Of a stretch of DNA of 64,000 bases, positions 44,811 through 56,974 are shown piece after piece; the stretch's first letter is position 1, and every line of letters starts with the position of its first letter. The notes below the pieces were generated by a model, which saw only the letters and a program-made list of their open reading frames with translations, searched no databases and had not been told where the DNA came from. Both the position numbers and the translations under genes were made by a program. The DNA comes from Bradyrhizobium ottawaense. GTDB taxonomy: Bacteria; Pseudomonadota; Alphaproteobacteria; Rhizobiales; Xanthobacteraceae. The stretch spans positions 7,389,001 through 7,453,000 of the forward strand of contig NZ_LT629693.1 in NCBI RefSeq assembly GCF_900099825.1. The letters are read 5' to 3'.

Positions 44811-44828
44811 AGGCTGCCGAAGCAGCCT
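44811..44828 (-). other. UUCG-type hairpin between glnB and glnA
   Basis: On the mRNA strand the sequence is AGGCTGC-TTCG-GCAGCCT, a seven-base stem closed by the very stable C(UUCG)G tetraloop. On the mRNA strand it is not followed by a T-run, so it looks more like an RNA-stability or processing hairpin in the glnB-glnA transcript. On the plus strand it would be followed by a long T-run, so it could terminate antisense transcription. Confidence 0.6.
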
Positions 44829-44869
44829 TTTTCTCTTTTTAAGTCGCAAAATGCGGGATAGCACCCGGC

Positions 44870-45295
<426 letters not shown>

Positions 45296-45351
45296 TCACA
45301 ATTGTCATGAACTCCGACAATTCTGAGCCGGCCCGGTCGCCGGCTTCCTCA

Positions 45352-45370
45352 AAAGCAGGGTCTATGCCAA
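45352..45370 (-). promoter_or_regulatory. Sigma-54 type promoter of glnB
   Basis: On the minus strand TTGGCAT and TGCTTT place the invariant GG and GC exactly ten bases apart (GG at 45368-45367, GC at 45356-45355), as RpoN requires. It lies about 145 bases before the glnB GTG, and a TGCACC half-site possibly for NtrC lies some 75 bases further upstream (about 45445). I recall that B. japonicum glnB has tandem promoters, one controlled by NtrC. Confidence 0.65.
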
Positions 45371-45565
45371 GTTTGTTAAGGCGCCTGATTTTGGAACGTT
45401 ATCAGACTTTTAACAGGCAAATGGAAGAGCCCAGGCCGAGCGGTGCATGATAGCGAAGCTCAGCAAATAGGCAAAGCGGTCAATTCGTATGCAACTGCGA
45501 TAAAACTGGCTGTTTTTAGCTGACTCGTGTGCCTCCGGAAAAGGCGATCGGATTGAGGATTCGGC

Positions 45566-47065
45566 ATGGAAGTTTTGACCACGACGGAAATGGAGCGCGC
45601 CGACCGGCTGACGATAGCCGCCGGCACGCCCGGCTTCGCGCTGATGATGAGCGCAGGCCAGGCCGTCGCCGAAGCCGCGATGGATCTGGTCGCAGAGGGG
45701 CCGATCGTGGTGGTCGCCGGTCGCGGCAACAATGGCGGCGACGGGTTTGTCGCGGCGGCTGAACTCGCGGCGCGCGGCCGGGACGTTTCGGTCATTCTGC
45801 TATGCGAACGCGACAGCCTCTCGGGCGATGCGGCCCTGGCCGCGCGCGGCTGGAAATATCCGGTGCTGCCGTTCAACCCGCAGGCGATCGGCAAGCCGGC
45901 GCTGATCATCGATGCGCTGTTCGGCGCCGGACTTAATCGTCCCGTGAAGGGCGATCCACTCGAGATGATCGAGGCGGTTAACGCCAACGGCGCGCCGGTG
46001 CTCGCGGTCGACCTGCCGAGCGGAATCAACGGCACGTCGGGCGCGGTGATGGGCGCCGCGATCGATGCCGTGGAGACCGTGACCTTCTTCCGCCGCAAGC
46101 CGGCGCATCTGTTGATGCCGGGACGGAAACATTGCGGCCATGTGCGCGTCGCCGATATCGGGATCGATGCCGTCGTGCTCGACGAAATCCGGCCGCAGAC
46201 CTTCGAGAACGTTCCGGAAGCCTGGCAAGCATTCTTTCCTGTGCCACGGATCGACGGCCACAAATATGCCCGTGGCCATGCCGTCGCGGTGTCCGGCGAT
46301 CTCACGTCGACCGGTGCGGCGCGGCTTGCCGCACGCGGCGCGTTGCGGGCAGGCGCCGGGCTGGTCACGGTGGCGTCGCCGCGCGAGGCGCTGGCCGTCA
46401 ATGCCGCGGCCCTGACCGCGGTGATGGTGCGCGCGGTCGATACGTCAATCGAATTCGCCGACATGCTGAACGACAAGCGGCTCAATGCCATCGTGATCGG
46501 GCCGGGCGCCGGCGTCGGTGCGCGAACGCGCGATCTCGTCCATACCGCGCTGTCGGCGAAGCGCGGCCTGGTGCTCGATGCCGACGCGCTGACGAGTTTT
46601 GCCGAAGCGCCGGATCGTCTGTTTGAATCGATCAAAGCGAGCGAAGACCCGCAGGTGGTTTTGACCCCGCATGAGGGCGAGTTTCCGCGGCTGTTCAGCG
46701 ACAGCAGCAACAAGCATCCCAACCGCTCAAAACTCGAACGGGTGCGGGCCGCCGCGGAGCGTTGCGGCGCGGTAGTGCTGTTGAAGGGACCGGATACCGT
46801 GGTGGCCTCGCCGGATGGACGCGCCAGCATCGCGGCCAACGCGCCGCCCTGGCTTGCCACCGCCGGCGCCGGCGACGTGCTGGCCGGCATGATCGCGGGG
46901 TTATTGGCGCAAAGCGTGCCGGCCTATGAGGCCGCCTGCATCGGTGTGTGGATGCACGGCGAGGGCGCGCGCGAAGCGGGACCCGGCCTGATCGCGGAGG
47001 ATCTTACGGAGGTGCTGCCGGCGGTATTGCGGCGGCTCTACGACGCGTTCGGGATCGACTACTGA
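45566..47065 (+). CDS. nnr: Bifunctional NAD(P)H-hydrate repair enzyme
   Basis: Nnr (499 residues) joins two repair activities: an N-terminal NAD(P)HX epimerase (YjeF-N domain, about residues 1-210) and a C-terminal ADP-dependent NAD(P)HX dehydratase (ribokinase-like, about 225-490). The epimerase part has GRGNNGGDGFVAAAEL and the conserved GAGLNRPVKGDP loop; the kinase part has VIGPGAGVG, LDADALT, LTPHEGEFPRLF, and the catalytic Asp in ATAGAGDVLAGMIAGLLAQ. It repairs hydrated NADH and NADPH in the cytoplasm. It is adjacent and convergent to the multicopper-oxidase-fold gene, with three bases between. Confidence 0.93.
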   Translation: MEVLTTTEMERADRLTIAAGTPGFALMMSAGQAVAEAAMDLVAEGPIVVVAGRGNNGGDGFVAAAELAARGRDVSVILLCERDSLSGDAALAARGWKYPVLPFNPQAIGKPALIIDALFGAGLNRPVKGDPLEMIEAVNANGAPVLAVDLPSGINGTSGAVMGAAIDAVETVTFFRRKPAHLLMPGRKHCGHVRVADIGIDAVVLDEIRPQTFENVPEAWQAFFPVPRIDGHKYARGHAVAVSGDLTSTGAARLAARGALRAGAGLVTVASPREALAVNAAALTAVMVRAVDTSIEFADMLNDKRLNAIVIGPGAGVGARTRDLVHTALSAKRGLVLDADALTSFAEAPDRLFESIKASEDPQVVLTPHEGEFPRLFSDSSNKHPNRSKLERVRAAAERCGAVVLLKGPDTVVASPDGRASIAANAPPWLATAGAGDVLAGMIAGLLAQSVPAYEAACIGVWMHGEGAREAGPGLIAEDLTEVLPAVLRRLYDAFGIDY

Positions 47066-47068
47066 ACT

Positions 47069-48403
47069 TCACGCGACATCGCACCACCGCACCAGCCGTG
47101 GCGCTGCCCAGTCGGTCGCGACCTGCTCGATCAGCCAGCGTCCGGCGTATTCGGCAGAGAAGGCGATGCGCTGGGTCTGGCCGGGCTCGACCGCCAGCGT
47201 ATCCAGCCAGAACGGTTTCCAGCCGTCGTCGAGCCGGTCCAGCAGCCGGAAATGATGGCCGCGCAGATGAAACACGGTGGCGATCGCGGCGCGGTTGGTC
47301 AGCGCCAGCACCACGGTGCGTCCGGCCTTGGCCCGGAAGGCGGGCGGGGAGTTTTTCGAGAAGCTGGCCGGCGGTCCCCATTCGGCGGGTGGCCCGCCGA
47401 GCGCCAGATCGACCCGCGCGGCGCCCTTGAGGTCGAGCTGCGCCGGCAGGCCGTTGGAGGGCAGCGGCGGGGCCGCCGGCAGCGGGGCGGCGCGGAACGG
47501 CGGTTTGTTCGAGACGGTCAGTTTGCCGATCGGACGGGCGCTGCGGCCGTCGTGGAGCAGAATCGGGCAAACCGTGCCCGCCGCCGCCGTGACGTCGACG
47601 AAAACGTCGACCCTGCCGCCCGGCGCAATCACCAGCGCGCCGTTCCGGGCCTGGAACGGCTCCGCCGGCTGGCTATCGAGGGCCATGACGCGAACCTCGA
47701 TGCCGTCCAGTTTGACCGCAATAACAGACCGTTGGCAGGCATTGAGCAGGCGAAGCCTGAGCCGTTCGTTGATTCGGGCTGAGAGATCGAGCGAAGCCCG
47801 GCCGTTAACGGTCTGCACCGGCATCGAATCCGCGGGATCCGTGCCCGGCGCGACCGCGGTTCCATCGGCGCGGATGCGCCAGTCCTCAATCAAGACCACC
47901 TCGTCGCGGTCGACCGCGACCGGCTGGCTCTCGCGGACCACCAGCGCCCGCGCCTGGAAAGGCCGGGTCTGGCCATCGCCGAGCAGCCCGAGGCCGCACA
48001 GCAAGGTTCCGGCATGCCGCAGAGGCAGTTGCAGGGTTTCCCTCGCCCCGGCTGCGAGCGGTGCGCGGCCGGTCAGCGGCTCGGCCGCGGGAACGCCGTC
48101 CAGGCCGCGGATGTCGAGCAAGGCGGGCATCGGCAGTTCGTTGGCAAAGGCGATATCGGCCGTTTCGCCGCGCCCGAATCCGAGCTCTGGCCCTTGCAGG
48201 GTCCAGACTGGCGTTGCCGTGGCGTCCGGGCGCAGCGCGAGGCTGCCGGGCTTGGCCTGTAGCGCCAGCGCCGGCCGGCCTTGAGCTAGCCCTTGGGCGA
48301 GGCCTGCCATGGGCGAGAGCGGGGCCAGCGCTACGGCACCCAACCCGGCCATCAGCGCGCGTCGGTCCAAACAAGGTTTTGGGCGGGATTCGGGGCTTGC
48401 CAT
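47069..48403 (-). CDS. Multicopper oxidase-fold protein lacking most copper ligands
   Basis: This 444-residue protein has a twin-arginine-like signal (DRRALMAGLGAVALAPL) and the three-cupredoxin layout of multicopper oxidases. The copper motifs are mostly lost. The place of HWHG reads LLDIRGLDG, the place of the HxH pair reads GTLLCGLGLLG, and the C-terminal HCHxxxH reads WLIEQVATDW. Only HLRGHHFRLL (His379-His384) remains near the type 1/3 site. Like SufI/FtsP, it is probably a structural or periplasmic chaperone-like relative, not an oxidase. The start at 48403 is supported by the signal peptide; further in-frame starts upstream add no feature. It is convergent with nnr. Confidence 0.8.
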   Translation of the reverse strand: MASPESRPKPCLDRRALMAGLGAVALAPLSPMAGLAQGLAQGRPALALQAKPGSLALRPDATATPVWTLQGPELGFGRGETADIAFANELPMPALLDIRGLDGVPAAEPLTGRAPLAAGARETLQLPLRHAGTLLCGLGLLGDGQTRPFQARALVVRESQPVAVDRDEVVLIEDWRIRADGTAVAPGTDPADSMPVQTVNGRASLDLSARINERLRLRLLNACQRSVIAVKLDGIEVRVMALDSQPAEPFQARNGALVIAPGGRVDVFVDVTAAAGTVCPILLHDGRSARPIGKLTVSNKPPFRAAPLPAAPPLPSNGLPAQLDLKGAARVDLALGGPPAEWGPPASFSKNSPPAFRAKAGRTVVLALTNRAAIATVFHLRGHHFRLLDRLDDGWKPFWLDTLAVEPGQTQRIAFSAEYAGRWLIEQVATDWAAPRLVRWCDVA

Positions 48404-48556
48404 CGGACCGATGCGGACCATTTTTGGGAACGTCTGTCCAGCCTGTGGCGCCTTGCCCCGGCGGTGACAAAACAACCCATTTTTTTGCTGCGGACCGGTG
48501 GGCGCATGTTATAAGCCCGCCGCTCGCGGCATCGCGGCCGGATTGGATGCTATCAC

Positions 48557-48641
<85 letters not shown>

Positions 48642-48803
48642 AGCGCTCTATGCAAGCGTTTGCATGACGAATACTGGAGGGCTTGTTTCCCGGTTGGGGA
48701 AGGGTCAGCCGAACCACCGGCGCAGGCCATCAGGCTGCGCGTCGACCAGATTGAACACTGTCAGGGCCATCTGGCCCGGCGCAAGCGGAAGAAGATTGAC
48801 ACC

Positions 48804-50168
48804 ATGCAGGTCACCGAAACCCTCGCCGAGGGATTGAAGCACGAGTTCAAGATCAGCGTTCCCGCATCGGATCTCGATGCCAAGGCGGGCGCCAAGCTGG
48901 TCGACCTCAAGGACAAGGTTAAGCTCAACGGCTTCCGCCCCGGCAAGGTGCCGGTGAGCCACCTGAAGAAGGTGTATGGCCGCTCGGTCATGGCCGAAAC
49001 CATCGACCAGACCATTCGCGACACCAACACGCAGATCTTTACCGATCGCGGCTTCAAGCTTGCGACCGAACCCAAGATCACGATGCCGACCGAGCAAAAA
49101 GAGGTCGAGGAGCTTCTCGCCGGCAAGACCGACCTGACCTACACGGTCGCGATCGAGGTCGTGCCGACGATCCAGCTTGCCGACTTCAAGTCCTTCTCCG
49201 TCGAGAAGCCGGTGGTCGACGTGACCGACGCCGAGGTCGACGAGGCGATCAAGCGCATCGCCGAACAGAACCGTCCCTATGCCGCGAAGACCGAGGGTGC
49301 CAAAGCCGCGAACGGCGACCGCGTCACCATCAGCTTCAAGGGCTCGATCGACGGCGTGCCGTTCGATGGCGGCACCGGTGAGGGCATCGCGGTCGTGATC
49401 GGCGCCGGCCAGTTCATTCCGGGTTTTGAGGAGCAGCTTGTTGGCATCGGCTCCGGCGAGACCCGCACCCTCAAGGTTACGTTCCCCAAGAACTACGCCA
49501 GCGAGAAGCTTGCCGGCCAGCCCGCCGAGTTCGAAACCACGGCAACCCTGATCGAGGCGCCCGGCGAGACCGAGGTCAACGACGAGTTCGCCAAGACGCT
49601 TGGCCTGGAATCGCTCGACAAGCTGAAGGAAGCCGCGCGCGAGCGTCTGGTCGCAGAATTCGCCGGCGCGACCCGCCAGCGCGTCAAGCGGGCGTTGCTC
49701 GACCGGCTCGACGACAGCCACAAGTTCGAGGCGCCGCCGTCGCTGGTCGGCGAAGAGTTCAACCTGATGTGGAACTCGATCAAGGCCGAGATGGAATCCA
49801 GCGGCAAGACCTTTGCCGACGAGAACACCACCGAAGAGGCGGCCAAGGAAGAGTACCAGAAGATCGCCGACCGCAGGGTCCGGCTCGGCCTCGTGCTGTC
49901 GGAGATCGGCGAGAAGAACAAGATCACCGTGACCGACGACGAAGTCAGCCGCGCGGTGATCGAGCGGGCACGCCAGATGCCCGGCCGCGAGAAGGAAGTC
50001 TGGGACTACTATCGCAGCAATGCCAACGCGCTGGCCCAGCTTCGTGCGCCGATTTATGAAGACAAGGTGGTCGATTTCATCCTCGAACTCGCCAACGTGA
50101 CCGAAAAGAAGGTCTCGCGCGAAGAGCTGTTCAAGGACGACGACGACGCCGAGAAGAGCGCCGCCTGA
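48804..50168 (+). CDS. tig: Trigger factor
   Basis: Trigger factor (454 residues) is the ribosome-bound chaperone that meets nascent chains. The N-terminal ribosome-binding domain has the signature [10 protein letters not shown] near residue 50. The central FKBP-type PPIase domain (about 165-245) has [20 protein letters not shown], and the helical C-terminal domain ends in an acidic tail ([12 protein letters not shown]). ATG 48804 gives the standard [17 protein letters not shown] start. It is followed by clpP and clpX, the common tig-clpP-clpX order. Confidence 0.96.
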   Translation: MQVTETLAEGLKHEFKISVPASDLDAKAGAKLVDLKDKVKLNGFRPGKVPVSHLKKVYGRSVMAETIDQTIRDTNTQIFTDRGFKLATEPKITMPTEQKEVEELLAGKTDLTYTVAIEVVPTIQLADFKSFSVEKPVVDVTDAEVDEAIKRIAEQNRPYAAKTEGAKAANGDRVTISFKGSIDGVPFDGGTGEGIAVVIGAGQFIPGFEEQLVGIGSGETRTLKVTFPKNYASEKLAGQPAEFETTATLIEAPGETEVNDEFAKTLGLESLDKLKEAARERLVAEFAGATRQRVKRALLDRLDDSHKFEAPPSLVGEEFNLMWNSIKAEMESSGKTFADENTTEEAAKEEYQKIADRRVRLGLVLSEIGEKNKITVTDDEVSRAVIERARQMPGREKEVWDYYRSNANALAQLRAPIYEDKVVDFILELANVTEKKVSREELFKDDDDAEKSAA

Positions 50169-50317
50169 TCGGTTCAATCAGGCGCGTTCCGGGCACGTCA
50201 GGTTGCAGGTTCGCATTAAGGATGAACCGCGAAAGCGGCATGGCGGCGAGCTGCGTCGCTATGCCTTCGCCTGCGAATCAGCTTGAACTTGTCCAATTCA
50301 GCTCGCAATTGCCCGGT

Positions 50318-50348
50318 CTTGTCGCCGGGAAATTGGCCCTTATCTGTG
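50318..50348 (+). promoter_or_regulatory. Heat-shock (RpoH) promoter of clpP
   Basis: CTTG at 50318-50321 is followed after 17 bases by CTTATCTGTG at 50339-50348, which fits every fixed base of the alphaproteobacterial RpoH -10 pattern CYTATNTNNG. It lies 134 bases before the clpP ATG. Confidence 0.75.
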
Positions 50349-50481
50349 AGCTCTGAATTCGAAGAAGTCCTGCATCACGGGACGTTCGTCCGAGCCCGGC
50401 AAACCGCGCCAGCCCTGTTGGCTTTCCTTGCCGGTGGATGTTCGATCCCGCCAAATCTCTTGCCAACCCTTGGGGTGACTA

Positions 50482-51117
50482 ATGCGCGATCCCGTTGAAA
50501 CCTACATGAACCTCGTGCCGATGGTCGTCGAGCAGACCAACCGCGGCGAACGCGCCTACGACATTTTCTCGCGCCTGCTGAAAGAGCGCATCATCTTCTT
50601 GACCGGTCCGGTCGAGGACGGCATGTCGACGCTGGTTGTCGCGCAGCTTCTGTTCCTGGAAGCAGAGAATCCGAAGAAGGAAATCTCGATGTACATCAAC
50701 TCGCCGGGCGGCGTGGTGACGTCGGGCCTGGCGATCTACGACACCATACAGTTCATTCGCCCGCCGGTATCGACGCTGTGCACGGGGCAGGCGGCTTCGA
50801 TGGGCTCGCTGCTGCTCGCGGCCGGCGCGAAGGACATGCGCTTCTCGCTGCCGAACTCGCGGATCATGGTGCACCAGCCCTCCGGCGGCTTCCAGGGCCA
50901 GGCCACCGACATCATGCTGCACGCGCAGGAAATCCTGAATCTCAAGAAGCGGCTCAACGAGATCTACGTGAAGCATACCGGCCAGACCTACAAGGCGATC
51001 GAGGATGCGCTGGAGCGCGACAAGTTCCTGACCGCCGACATGGCCCGCGACTTCGGCATTGTCGACAAGGTGATCGACAAGCGGCCCGAGGAAGCGGCTG
51101 GCACCAAAGCCCCGTAA
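50482..51117 (+). CDS. clpP: ATP-dependent Clp protease proteolytic subunit
   Basis: ClpP (211 residues) forms the barrel peptidase that ClpX and ClpA feed. The catalytic triad is visible: Ser106 in [14 protein letters not shown], His131 in MVHQPSGG, and Asp180 in ALERDKFLT. The propeptide-like start [40 protein letters not shown] is typical of this subunit. It has its own RpoH-like promoter and is followed 427 bases later by clpX, so they may be co-transcribed or separately controlled. The ribosome-binding site is GGGG at 50473. Confidence 0.96.
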   Translation: MRDPVETYMNLVPMVVEQTNRGERAYDIFSRLLKERIIFLTGPVEDGMSTLVVAQLLFLEAENPKKEISMYINSPGGVVTSGLAIYDTIQFIRPPVSTLCTGQAASMGSLLLAAGAKDMRFSLPNSRIMVHQPSGGFQGQATDIMLHAQEILNLKKRLNEIYVKHTGQTYKAIEDALERDKFLTADMARDFGIVDKVIDKRPEEAAGTKAP

Positions 51118-51544
51118 GGTTGCGGGGGACGGCGTTCGCATTGACCGCGACGCAGTCGCATCCGGCAAATCCGGCCGCTCGCGGCCTGCCTATGCCCAGG
51201 CACAGGCAGAAAGTTCCGCTTTCGTGCTGGTTTGGCGGCGTGGCAATCGCGCAACGCTTTGACGAATTTGTCGGTTTTCACCCGTGCGCAAGCCGAAAAT
51301 CACGGTATTGTCACGGTGTCCGATCCGCGCCCGGTTAGCGAATTCTTGATAGTCGGGTGTCAGCATGGTTGGCTGTGGGGGATCAGATAAGATCGCGGGA
51401 GATTCGAGTAAGCCGTGATTCTCACGGGTGTAATGAGTAAGGGTCTTTTCTGGTACGGAATTTGCTCTATCTACCCATTAGGTCCGGTCACGTACCGGAA
51501 TGGGTCGATCGAGCAACGGGATCGAACGGCGGACGGAGATAAGA
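51118..51544. other. Long leader between clpP and clpX
   Basis: A 427-base gap without open frames of coding character. It contains a short palindrome, TCCGGTCACGTACCGGA at 51483-51499, about 45 bases before clpX. No terminator after clpP is clear and no consensus promoter is obvious, so I cannot tell whether clpX has its own transcript start. Confidence 0.5.
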
Positions 51545-52819
51545 ATGAGTAAGGTCGGCACGAGCGACTCCAAGAACACGCTGTATTGCTCGTTCTGTGG
51601 CAAGAGCCAGCACGAAGTCCGCAAACTGATCGCGGGTCCCACCGTATTCATCTGCGACGAATGCGTTGAACTCTGCATGGACATCATCCGTGAGGAGAAC
51701 AAGTCCTCGCTGGTGAAGTCGCGCGACGGCATCCCGACGCCGAAGGAAATCTGCAAGGTTCTGGACGACTACGTGATCGGCCAGAGCCATGCCAAGAAGG
51801 TGCTGTCGGTCGCCGTTCACAATCACTACAAGCGGCTCAATCACCAGACCAAGCACAACGATGTCGAACTGGCGAAGTCGAACATCCTGCTGATCGGTCC
51901 GACCGGTTCGGGCAAGACGCTGCTGGCGCAGACGCTGGCGCGCATTCTCGATGTGCCGTTCACGATGGCGGATGCGACGACGCTGACCGAAGCCGGTTAC
52001 GTCGGCGAGGACGTCGAGAACATCATCCTGAAGCTGCTGCAGTCGGCCGACTACAATGTCGAGCGCGCGCAGCGCGGCATCGTCTATATCGACGAAATCG
52101 ACAAGATCAGCCGCAAGTCGGACAATCCGTCGATCACCCGCGACGTGTCGGGCGAGGGCGTGCAGCAGGCGCTGCTGAAGATCATGGAAGGCACCGTTGC
52201 CTCCGTGCCTCCGCAGGGCGGCCGCAAGCATCCGCAGCAGGAGTTCCTGCAGGTCGACACCACGAACATTCTCTTCATCTGCGGCGGCGCCTTCTCCGGC
52301 CTGGAGAAGATCATCTCCGCGCGCGGCCGTTCGACCTCGATCGGTTTCGCAGCGCAGGTTCTGGCGCCGGAAGACCGCCGCACCGGCGAGATCTTCCGTC
52401 ACGTCGAGCCGGAAGATCTGTTGAAGTACGGCCTGATCCCTGAATTCGTCGGCCGCCTGCCGGTGGTCGCGACGCTGGAAGATCTGGACGAGGCTTCGCT
52501 GAAGAAGATCCTGACCGATCCGAAGAACGCGCTGGTCAAGCAGTACCAACGGCTGTTCGAGATGGAGAACATCGAGCTCACCTTCGCCGACGAGGCGCTT
52601 GGCGCGGTTGCCCGCAGGGCGATCGAGCGCAAGACCGGCGCGCGCGGACTGCGTTCGATCCTCGAGAGCATCCTGCTGGAGACCATGTTCGATCTTCCGG
52701 GTCTGGAAGGCGTCGAGGAAGTGGTGATCTCGCGCGAAGTCGTCGAGGGAACCGCTCGTCCGCTCTACATCTACGCGGACCGTTCCGACCGTGCGGTCGA
52801 GAGCAGCGCCAGCGCCTGA
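51545..52819 (+). CDS. clpX: ATP-dependent Clp protease ATP-binding subunit
   Basis: ClpX (424 residues) unfolds substrates for ClpP, including cell-cycle regulators in alphaproteobacteria. The N-terminal zinc-binding domain has the Cys4 set CSFC...CDEC, where the second pair is in [11 protein letters not shown]. The AAA+ domain has Walker [16 protein letters not shown], Walker B VYIDEID, the IGF-type loop region and the sensor-2 arginine in [16 protein letters not shown] 51545 follows GGAG. It is downstream of clpP and upstream of lon. Confidence 0.97.
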   Translation: MSKVGTSDSKNTLYCSFCGKSQHEVRKLIAGPTVFICDECVELCMDIIREENKSSLVKSRDGIPTPKEICKVLDDYVIGQSHAKKVLSVAVHNHYKRLNHQTKHNDVELAKSNILLIGPTGSGKTLLAQTLARILDVPFTMADATTLTEAGYVGEDVENIILKLLQSADYNVERAQRGIVYIDEIDKISRKSDNPSITRDVSGEGVQQALLKIMEGTVASVPPQGGRKHPQQEFLQVDTTNILFICGGAFSGLEKIISARGRSTSIGFAAQVLAPEDRRTGEIFRHVEPEDLLKYGLIPEFVGRLPVVATLEDLDEASLKKILTDPKNALVKQYQRLFEMENIELTFADEALGAVARRAIERKTGARGLRSILESILLETMFDLPGLEGVEEVVISREVVEGTARPLYIYADRSDRAVESSASA

Positions 52820-53146
52820 TCGCGCTAGCGCCTGACGCGAATGGGTACCCCCCAATTGACGCGGCTGCCGGACGTTCCGGCGGCCGGTGTGGCGCAGGTA
52901 TTTTCGCGCGTTTCGCCCCGTTTGATGGGCATTTTTCCGTGACTTGACACCCCCGTACCCGATAGCCACCTAATGCTGTCGGTGGCGTGAATCGTGCTTT
53001 AGATTCGAAGCAGGATTCATCACCGAAACGATCCGGGGAAGCTGGCGGCGCAAGCTGCCAAATCATCCGGAACCTCCCGGCACCTTGTGGCGGTTGCGCA
53101 AGCGAAGCGGACCGCGTCCAAGGGGGCACAACAAAAGGAACAGGCC
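52820..53146. other. Region upstream of lon
   Basis: A 327-base gap without coding character. CTTGACA at 52943-52949 followed by CCTAATG is promoter-like, but the spacing (22 bases between CTTG and the -10 element) does not fit the RpoH consensus well, so heat-shock control of lon is only suggested. No clear terminator follows clpX. Confidence 0.4.
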
Positions 53147-55573
<2,427 letters not shown>

Positions 55574-55590
55574 GTGATGCAAAACTGACG

Positions 55591-55622
55591 AAAGCGGCGT
55601 CCCCCCGGGGCGCCGCTTTTTT
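55591..55622 (+). terminator. Rho-independent terminator of lon
   Basis: AAAGCGGCG pairs with CGCCGCTTT around a C/G-rich loop, followed by a T-run, 17 bases after the lon stop. Confidence 0.9.
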
Positions 55623-55678
55623 GTTGAGGTGGCCCATCTTGCGCCGAAGGGTGGGGCGGGGCTAAACAGTCGGCACAA

Positions 55679-55755
55679 GGGCGGCTAGCTCAGCTGGTTA
55701 GAGCATCTCGTTTACACCGAGAGGGTCGGCGGTTCGAATCCGTCGCCGCCTACCA
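55679..55755 (+). tRNA. tRNA-Val (anticodon UAC)
   Basis: A complete 77-base tRNA including CCA. The acceptor GGGCGGC pairs with GCCGCCT (one G-U pair), and the D-stem is GCTC/GAGC. Anticodon stem TCTCG/CGAGA encloses TTTACAC with anticodon TAC, and the T-arm is GGCGG-TTCGAAT-CCGTC. A long hairpin repeat begins one base after its CCA. Confidence 0.97.
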
Positions 55756-55756
55756 G

Positions 55757-55859
55757 CCTTCGCGCTGTGCGCTTCGGCTGGGCATGCCAGCCAGACGCAC
55801 AGCGCGAAGGCTGTCTCGCCGACCTGTCCGCCGTAGCTCAACGAGCGAAGGCGGAAGCT
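55757..55859. repeat. Hairpin repeat abutting tRNA-Val
   Basis: CCTTCGCGCTGTGCG at 55757-55771 and its exact complement at 55796-55810 form a 15-base stem with a second small stem (GGCTGG/CCAGCC) in the loop. The right part (55820-55859) contains ACCTGTCCGCCGTAGCTC...GAGCGAAGGCGG. That is the same module as the one inserted in the repeat at 12685. Confidence 0.85.
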
Positions 55860-55901
55860 CGAAGAGCGAAGGCGGACTGTCACCTAGCTGGATTTCTTGA
55901 C

Positions 55902-56762
55902 ATGGACACCCCTCAAGGCCACGAAGAGAACGCCGACCAGATCGCTTACTGGAACGGGCCGGGCGGACAGCGCTGGGCGGATCGGCAGGCGGCGCAGGAT
56001 ATCCTGCTGAAGCCGATCGCCGATCTTCTGATCGACCGCGCCAAGCCGAAGACAGGCGAGCGCGTCATCGACGTCGGCTGCGGCAGCGGCGCCACCACGA
56101 TCGCGTTCGGGCACAAGGTCGCGCCATCAGGTCATGTGTTCGGCATCGATGTCTCCGGTCCGATGCTGGAACGGGCGCGGCAGAGTGCGCCGAAGGATTT
56201 GCCGGTCGATTTCGCGCTGGCGGATGCCACGGTCTATCCGTTCGATCCCGAAAGCTTCGATCTGCTGGCCTCGCGGTTCGGCGTGATGTTCTTCGCCGAT
56301 CCAGCGCTGTCATTTACCAACTTGCGCAAGGCGCTGCGGCCGTCGGGACGGCTGGCGTTCGCCTGCTGGCGCGAGCCGCGCGAAAACCCGTTCTTCATGG
56401 CGCCGCTGCAGGCGGTCTACAAGCACGTCCCGAAACTGCCGCCGCAGGGGCCGGAAGATCCCGGACCGTTTGCGTTCGCCTCCGAGGCGCGTGTCAATCG
56501 TATCCTCGGCGCGGCCGGTTTTGCCGGCATTGCGATGGAGCCGTGCAATCTCACGCTCGACGTCGCGCTCGGACGTGGTCTCGAAGCGGCGGTACAGAGC
56601 GCGTTCGAAATCGGACCTGCCAGCCGCGCGCTGGAGGGCCATCCGCCGGAGACCCGCGCTGCCGCCACCAATTCGGTTCGGGAGGTGCTGGCGACCTTCG
56701 CCAAGGGCGACACGGTGCCGCTGCCGGCGTCGATCTGGATCGTGACCGCGCGGGCGGGATAA
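55902..56762 (+). CDS. SAM-dependent methyltransferase
   Basis: This 286-residue class I methyltransferase has the SAM-binding motif VIDVGCGSGATTIAFG (about residues 55-70). An acidic loop follows (VFGIDVSGPMLERARQSA), then motif II (VDFALADATVYPFDPESFDLLASRFGVMFF) and GRLAFACWREP. It resembles small-molecule C- or O-methyltransferases, and the acceptor is unknown. ATG 55902 follows the repeat by about 40 bases and has no strong ribosome-binding site. It is transcribed alone after tRNA-Val. Confidence 0.85.
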   Translation: MDTPQGHEENADQIAYWNGPGGQRWADRQAAQDILLKPIADLLIDRAKPKTGERVIDVGCGSGATTIAFGHKVAPSGHVFGIDVSGPMLERARQSAPKDLPVDFALADATVYPFDPESFDLLASRFGVMFFADPALSFTNLRKALRPSGRLAFACWREPRENPFFMAPLQAVYKHVPKLPPQGPEDPGPFAFASEARVNRILGAAGFAGIAMEPCNLTLDVALGRGLEAAVQSAFEIGPASRALEGHPPETRAAATNSVREVLATFAKGDTVPLPASIWIVTARAG

Positions 56763-56838
56763 ACCCGGTGCGACGCCTTGCGAGCCGGAGTTCTACTTTG
56801 CATGGGGTTGTTTTCGCAATTTTGCGTCCGCGTAGCAT

Positions 56839-56915
56839 GTAGCCCGGATGAGCGAAGCGATATCCGGGACCACTCTAACGCCATCCCGGATGTCGTTTCG
56901 CTCATCCGGGCTACG
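56839..56915. repeat. Palindromic GTAGCCCGGATGAGCG repeat
   Basis: TGTAGCCCGGATGAGCGAAG at the left pairs with CGCTCATCCGGGCTACG at the right, with CGATATCCGGG and CCCGGATGTCG forming the inner arms. It lies between the convergent methyltransferase and pepT genes. Confidence 0.85.
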
Positions 56916-56974
56916 AACTGGATCGTGCCCGCGAATCCGGGGTTAATCCCCGGCGCGTCAACGGCGGCGAAGAC

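Noticed and set aside
51483..51499. Palindrome TCCGGTCACGTACCGGA before clpX as an operator
   Set aside because: A single short palindrome with no partner site or known regulator; chance cannot be excluded in GC-rich DNA.
52943..52978. Heat-shock promoter for lon
   Set aside because: The CTTG and CCTAATG elements are 22 bases apart and only partly match the RpoH pattern, so it is not called as a promoter.
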